From: an uncultured Opitutia bacterium
GTDB lineage: Bacteria; Verrucomicrobiota; Verrucomicrobiia; Opitutales; Opitutaceae
Assembly: GCA_903900845.1 (NCBI GenBank)
Contig: CAIUOU010000091.1
Location: 1 to 35,386 of the forward strand
Direction: 5' to 3'
DNA length: 35,386 nucleotides
In this document: piece after piece, positions 31,234-35,386 of the stretch
Position numbering within the stretch: position 1 is the first letter of the stretch
How the letters are laid out: each line of letters begins with the position of its first letter
Program-made: the position numbers and the translations under genes
Notes under the pieces: generated by a model
The model's database searches: none
Seen by the model: only the letters and a program-made list of their open reading frames with translations
Told to the model about the DNA's origin: nothing

Positions 31234-33492
31234 TCATTTCTCCGTCATCACATGCGTGCCGTCCCACCCCGCGGGAGGCGGCTCGCGCCGGAAGCGTTCC
31301 ACCAGTTCCAGGTGAACGAGCGAGGGGTTGGTCTGCACGCCCGGCGTGCGCCCCGGCGACCTCGGCTCGAGCGCGGCGCTCGCGCTGAAAGCCCGCCGGG
31401 CACCGTCCCAATCGCGCGCGGCGAACAGCGAAAGCCCGCGGGTGAAGTTCTCGACGCACCCCGCGTCATCCGGCGTCAAGACTCCAGCCTCGGCGAGGAC
31501 CTCGTGGAAGAGAACCGGCTCGGCGCGTCCCTTGACCACGATGCGTCCGAGCGGACGAAAGACGACCCGGCCCGGGGCATGCCGTTCGCTCGCCGCCCGC
31601 GTGGACTCGGTGCACATGACGGCGGCGCCCCAGTGCTTCGCGCCCGACTCCATGCGCGCGGCGAGGTTCACCGCGTCGCCCATCATGGTGTAATTGAACC
31701 GCACCCGGCTGCCCATGTTGCCCACCACCGCCAGCCCGGTGTTGAGGCCGATGCGGGACTGCATCGCGGTCACCGCTTCCGGCCAGGAACCGACGTCCCG
31801 CCAGACCTGGCGGAGTTCCTCCAGCCGGGCCTGCGAACGTAGCGCCGCCACGCACGCGTGGTGCGCGTGCCCGGGCAGGGTGACCGGGGCGCCGAACATC
31901 GCCACGACCGCGTCACCGATGTATTTGTCCAGCGTGCCGCCCTCCGCCTGGATGACATCGGTGCAGGCGGAGAGGTAGTCATTGAGAAGTTCGACGAGGC
32001 GCTCGGGCGGCAACTGCTCGGAGAAAGTGGAAAAACCCTGGATGTCGCTGAAGTAGGCGGTGATCTCCTCGGAGGCTCCGCCGAGCCGCGGCATCTCGCG
32101 CGCCCGCACCATGCGCTCGACGACCTCGGGCGAGACGTAGGTGCCGAACATGCCCTTGATGCGCTCCTTCGCCCGCTGCTCGGCGAGCACCCGGCGCGAG
32201 ATGGCGAAGACCTGCAACGCGCCGAAGCCGAGCAGCGGTCCCGTCAGCGGGATGACGATGCTGCCCTCGACCCAGGCCAGCGTGGCGCCGAGCAGGAACA
32301 CCACGGGCACCCCGGCCGCGATCAAGGCGTGCTCCCGCAGCTCGCGCTCGGCGAAGCGCCACACGCAGAGCCCGCCGACCAGGCCGAGTCCGAGCCAGAT
32401 CCATCCGGCCGGCACCCGGCGCAGATAGTCCCCGCTGAGGAAGTTCTCGAGCGCGTTGGCGTGCACCAGCACCAGCGGGGTCTGGGCCGCAAGCGGCGTG
32501 GGCGCGAGGTCGGTCAACCCCGCCGCGGTCTGCCCGACCAGCACGATGCGACCCGTGAGCTGGGGAACCCGGCCTGGCTTCCGCTCATGGCGGTCGGCCA
32601 ACTGGGCCAGCGCCTGGCTGTAACCGTAGGTCGCAAGATCCTCGACGCCGTGGCGGAAATTCACGCGGTAACGTCCGGCCGCGTCGATCGGGATACGGGC
32701 GGATCCCAGCCGCCCGCGCACCTCGACCCCCTCGCCGAGCCGCACGGTGACATCCCCCGGCTCCGCCCGCCAATGGGCCATCAGCGCGCGCAGACTCAGC
32801 GAGGGCAGCACATCATCACCCACGCGCACCATGAGGGGCACCATGCGGCGCGTCCCGTCGCGGTCCGGCGGGGTATCCACGAACCCGATGTCGGCCCGCT
32901 TGGCCACCTCACCGGCCGGCAGCAGCGCGGCCCCGGCTCCCAGGATCCGGGAACGGTCGCCCTCGACGCGCGTCAACGCTCCGGGCCGCACGCCCGCCAT
33001 CTCGGGTGAGTCGGGCGCCGATCCTTCACCAAGGTCGGCGCCCATCGCCCCAAAGACCACCGCACCGCCGGCCCCCGCCACCCCGCGCGCCAAATGCGCG
33101 TCATCCTCGGCCTCAGCCGAGGGCTCGGTGAAAAGGATGTCCCACGCCGTGACGCTCGGACGCCGGAGACCCGCCAGCAGCAGGAAGTCGCCGTGAAGCC
33201 GCCGGGGCCATGGCCACCGGCCGAAGTCCCGCAGGCTGGCCTCGTCGATCCCGATCAGCGCGATGGCATCGGATGGGTTGCGCGGCTGCAGTTCCGCCCG
33301 CAGCCGCACAAGACCGTCCCAAGCCACATGCTCGACCGATTCGAGCACCGGCAGCCGGGAAAGACCGAACGCGGCCGCCCCGCTGAGCAGGACCGGGAGC
33401 AGCACGGCGCGCCAGAGATCCGGGGCGGGAGGCTTAGCCACAGGCCGCACGATGCCGGCGGCGCGAGCGTCACCAAGCCAATTCCCATCCAC
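31234..33492 (-). CDS. CHASE2-domain class III adenylate/guanylate cyclase
   Basis: The protein has 752 residues, starting at GTG 33492, 12 bases after the stop of the EamA gene. A membrane helix near residues 25-45 is followed by an extracytoplasmic CHASE2 sensor domain (about 50-385) with IALIGIDEASLRDFGRWPWPR and GRIVLVGQTAAGLTDLAPTP. Three more helices follow (about 395-465). The catalytic domain shows both metal aspartates (FSDIQGFSTFSE near 483 and YIGDAVVAMFGAP near 527), LDKYIGDAV with the Lys typical of ATP use, and NYTMMGDAVNLAARMES carrying the transition-state Asn/Arg. All key residues are intact, so it should make a cyclic nucleotide, most likely cAMP, in response to an envelope signal. 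Product choice is inferred. Confidence 0.95.
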   Translation of the reverse strand: MDGNWLGDARAAGIVRPVAKPPAPDLWRAVLLPVLLSGAAAFGLSRLPVLESVEHVAWDGLVRLRAELQPRNPSDAIALIGIDEASLRDFGRWPWPRRLHGDFLLLAGLRRPSVTAWDILFTEPSAEAEDDAHLARGVAGAGGAVVFGAMGADLGEGSAPDSPEMAGVRPGALTRVEGDRSRILGAGAALLPAGEVAKRADIGFVDTPPDRDGTRRMVPLMVRVGDDVLPSLSLRALMAHWRAEPGDVTVRLGEGVEVRGRLGSARIPIDAAGRYRVNFRHGVEDLATYGYSQALAQLADRHERKPGRVPQLTGRIVLVGQTAAGLTDLAPTPLAAQTPLVLVHANALENFLSGDYLRRVPAGWIWLGLGLVGGLCVWRFAERELREHALIAAGVPVVFLLGATLAWVEGSIVIPLTGPLLGFGALQVFAISRRVLAEQRAKERIKGMFGTYVSPEVVERMVRAREMPRLGGASEEITAYFSDIQGFSTFSEQLPPERLVELLNDYLSACTDVIQAEGGTLDKYIGDAVVAMFGAPVTLPGHAHHACVAALRSQARLEELRQVWRDVGSWPEAVTAMQSRIGLNTGLAVVGNMGSRVRFNYTMMGDAVNLAARMESGAKHWGAAVMCTESTRAASERHAPGRVVFRPLGRIVVKGRAEPVLFHEVLAEAGVLTPDDAGCVENFTRGLSLFAARDWDGARRAFSASAALEPRSPGRTPGVQTNPSLVHLELVERFRREPPPAGWDGTHVMTEK

Positions 33493-33504
33493 CGCGGCCG
33501 CCGC

Positions 33505-34473
33505 TTAATTGCGCGCAGGCGGCCGCAGCTGCAGGAGCACATTGGCCGCGGTGATCAGGCCCCCGCCCGCCACCAGGGTCCAGGTCGCGGTCTCGTTCAG
33601 ATAGCTGATGCCGGCCCAGGCCGACAGCAGCGCGGGCAGGAACAACGCCAGCGCCGAGGCGAAGATCGGCTCGACGCAGTAGATGAGGCCGGCCTCGGTG
33701 GCGGTGATCCGCGGTTGCCACGCGACCATGATCGAGAAGGCCCCGATGGTGCAGACCAGTGTGAGCGCGACCGTGAAGACCACCCAGGCGCCGTTCCGCC
33801 AAGGCGCGGCGAGCGTCGCGACGTCGGGTGCGAACGCCAGCGCGAGCACGGAAAAGACGACGGCCTGCGTGGAGAACATCACGAAGGTCACGCGGTCGGG
33901 CCGGTTGCCGGCGAATTCCGGACGCTCGAGGGTGAGGATCTGGCCCATGAAGAACACGGAGCAAAGCAGCGTCTCCCACTCCCCGCGCCCGAGCCGCATT
34001 TCGCGCCAGTCGAAGCCGCCGAGCACCGCGACGCCGGCCAGCACCAGCGCGCAGGACAGCCAGACGCGGCCGCCCGGGTTGGTGCGGGCGCGGATCGCCA
34101 GCCACACCGGGATCATGATCGCGTAGAATTGGGTGAGGAACGCGGAGGTGCTCGCGGAGGTGAACTGCAGCGCGTCGTTCTGCAGCAGCATGCCCGCGGC
34201 GGTGAAGAAGCCGAGCCGGATGCCCTGCCGGAGCTCACCACCCGTCGCCCGCCAGATCTCCGAGGGACGCAGCGCGAGCAGCAATCCCACCGCCAGCAGG
34301 AAGCGGGGCGCCACGGTGTAAATCGCCGAGAACCACGTGCCGGCGGCCGGCACCAGTTCGGCGTGCAGAAGATTGATCGCCTTGATCAGCGGGAAGCTCA
34401 GACCCCAGAAAAGATTCGCCAGCAGCAGCATCAGCACGGCGCGCAGGCGGAGATCGGTCGGCCGGGAATTCAT
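33505..34473 (-). CDS. EamA/DMT-family transporter
   Basis: The protein has 322 residues from ATG 34473. Ten predicted membrane helices form two EamA repeats: AVLMLLLANLFWGLSFPLIKAI begins the first, FTSASTSAFLTQFYAIMIPVWLAI is its central signature, and ITATEAGLIYCVEPIFASALALFLPALL is the EP-signature of the second. It is related to, but clearly distinct from, the EamA protein at 27194. The substrate is unknown. Its position inside the kinase-cyclase-FecR run is unusual and may reflect only co-transcription. The upstream reading to 34722 overlaps the kinase gene and is rejected. Confidence 0.92.
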   Translation of the reverse strand: MNSRPTDLRLRAVLMLLLANLFWGLSFPLIKAINLLHAELVPAAGTWFSAIYTVAPRFLLAVGLLLALRPSEIWRATGGELRQGIRLGFFTAAGMLLQNDALQFTSASTSAFLTQFYAIMIPVWLAIRARTNPGGRVWLSCALVLAGVAVLGGFDWREMRLGRGEWETLLCSVFFMGQILTLERPEFAGNRPDRVTFVMFSTQAVVFSVLALAFAPDVATLAAPWRNGAWVVFTVALTLVCTIGAFSIMVAWQPRITATEAGLIYCVEPIFASALALFLPALLSAWAGISYLNETATWTLVAGGGLITAANVLLQLRPPARN

Positions 34474-34549
34474 CCGATGGAAAGGCGCGCGAGCCTGCGG
34501 CCCGGCCCCGGGCGGGCGACACAATTCACCGGCCACCGCCAGCCACGCC

Positions 34550-35386
34550 TCAACGGCGCGCAGCCTGGAAGCGGAACAGCATTTCCTCGATGCCGCGCAG
34601 GTTGACCGGCTTGGTGAGGTATTCGTCGATTCCCGCCTCGCTTGCCGCCGCGCGCTGTTCGGGACGGACATCCGCCGACAGGGCGACCACCCACATGTCG
34701 CGGCCGACCGCCCCGGCCTCACCCGAACGGAGCGCGCGGAGCACTTCCAGGCCGTCGAGCTCCGGCATGTGCATGTCGAGCAGCACCAGATCGGGCGCTC
34801 GCGGCGCGCCGGCCAGCGCCGCGAGCACGGCCCGGCCGTTATCGACCATGGAAACGGTGCACCCGAAATTCTCCAGCATGAGCCGGATGAGCCGCTGGTT
34901 CACCACGTTGTCCTCCGCGACCAGCACCGCGAAGCCGAACTGCGTACGCGCCGCCGGGGCGGGCCGGCTCCGGGTCTGGCCGGAGACCAGCGGGAAAAGC
35001 GTCTTCGCGCGCACCGGCTTGGTCACCAGTCCCCGGAACCTCTCGCGCAACGCGGCCTGCGGCCCGGATCCCAGCGAAAGCGGGACGAGCGCGACCGTGC
35101 TGCCCTCCGCTTCGCTCGCGATCTTTTCCTCACACGCCAGCCGGAGCGCCTCGGCCTCACCCAGATCCCGCACGAGGGCGGTCCATTGGCCCGCCGGTAA
35201 CGTCTCCAGGGAGTCGGCCTCGACCACCTCCACCCTCCAGGAGCTCAGGAGGGCGGCGAGGGCCTCGCGTGGGCGACCTCGGGCGGCCACCAGCGCGACC
35301 CGCGAACCGGCGGCGCTCGGGGGCCTTGCGGGCTGATCGACCCGGGCCCGGATGGAAAAAGAGAAAACGGCTCCGGCGCCGGGCCG
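34550..35386 (-). CDS. Hybrid sensor histidine kinase, C-terminal part (cut by the window edge)
   Basis: The frame stays open to the right edge, so the gene starts outside the window. The first visible residues, GAGAVFSFSIRA, are the end of a HATPase_c domain. Next comes a receiver-like segment (SRVALVAARGRPREAL... LVTKPVRAKTLFPLV) that keeps the C-terminal Lys but lacks the acidic pair and an obvious phospho-acceptor Asp. The last domain is a canonical receiver: VLVAEDNVVNQRLI (acidic pair), DLVLLDMHMPELDG (phosphorylated Asp), a Ser in ALSADVRPEQ and the Lys in YLTKPVN. There is no Hpt or HTH domain after it. Together this is a hybrid kinase with one degenerate and one active receiver. It is the first visible gene of the leftward signalling run. 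Confidence 0.92.
   Translation of the reverse strand, partial: RPGAGAVFSFSIRARVDQPARPPSAAGSRVALVAARGRPREALAALLSSWRVEVVEADSLETLPAGQWTALVRDLGEAEALRLACEEKIASEAEGSTVALVPLSLGSGPQAALRERFRGLVTKPVRAKTLFPLVSGQTRSRPAPAARTQFGFAVLVAEDNVVNQRLIRLMLENFGCTVSMVDNGRAVLAALAGAPRAPDLVLLDMHMPELDGLEVLRALRSGEAGAVGRDMWVVALSADVRPEQRAAASEAGIDEYLTKPVNLRGIEEMLFRFQAARR

Noticed and set aside
1-35386. CRISPR arrays, rRNA genes, complete insertion sequences
   Set aside because: No regularly spaced direct repeats, no rRNA-like sequence and no intact transposase were found on either strand.

Overview
The window looks like a chromosomal segment from a high-GC member of the Verrucomicrobiota, most likely of the Opitutaceae type. 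This is inferred, not proven. The reasons are a very large TonB-dependent receptor with the post-signal motif VxLSPFxV, PQQ-type beta-propeller proteins, a metX-metW pair, and many genes that start after C/T-rich leaders with no visible Shine-Dalgarno sequence. The 5' end (1-2650) is a disturbed spot. A tRNA-Leu(CAA) sits at the very edge. Next to it is the 3' part of a TPR-type gene on the minus strand, and what looks like the 5' part of the same gene (signal peptide plus VVELPAFVITE) lies at 2354-2647. Between them are a tyrosine-recombinase-like tail fragment and an intact two-gene module: a winged-helix-type regulator overlapping a Pol-beta-superfamily nucleotidyltransferase, behind a palindromic operator. 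The module resembles AbiE/MNT-type toxin-antitoxin pairs but is not a recognisable named system, and it is the best candidate here for an undescribed unit.

From 2762 to about 16200 come rsmE, a repeat-bearing spacer with a REP-like composite hairpin, a TonB-dependent receptor with an intrinsic terminator, ppnP, and a translationally coupled trio: secreted cyclophilin, GT-C-like membrane protein with TPRs, and CBM9-like secreted protein. A SAM methyltransferase, a PQQ-like beta-propeller protein and a secreted M20 amidohydrolase follow.

From 16261 to 21589 is conserved housekeeping: rpmH-rnpA-yidD-yidC (ribosomal protein L34, RNase P protein, membrane insertion), a YebC/TACO1 family gene, then metX-metW for methionine biosynthesis. 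No dnaA or oriC is visible beside rpmH.

From 21629 to 29492 are a cytochrome c/sugar dehydrogenase fusion, a DUF2071-DUF2256 coupled pair, a Ski2-like helicase carrying a four-cysteine motif of the CX2CX5C type, and two divergently arranged paralogous membrane-anchored proteins of unknown function on either side of an EamA transporter.

From 29520 to the right edge everything runs leftward: a hybrid histidine kinase cut by the window end, an EamA transporter, a CHASE2 class III nucleotide cyclase, and a FecR-domain protein with a very long Ala-rich tail. This looks like a signalling cassette that couples an envelope sensor, cyclic nucleotide production and a surface or periplasmic protein.
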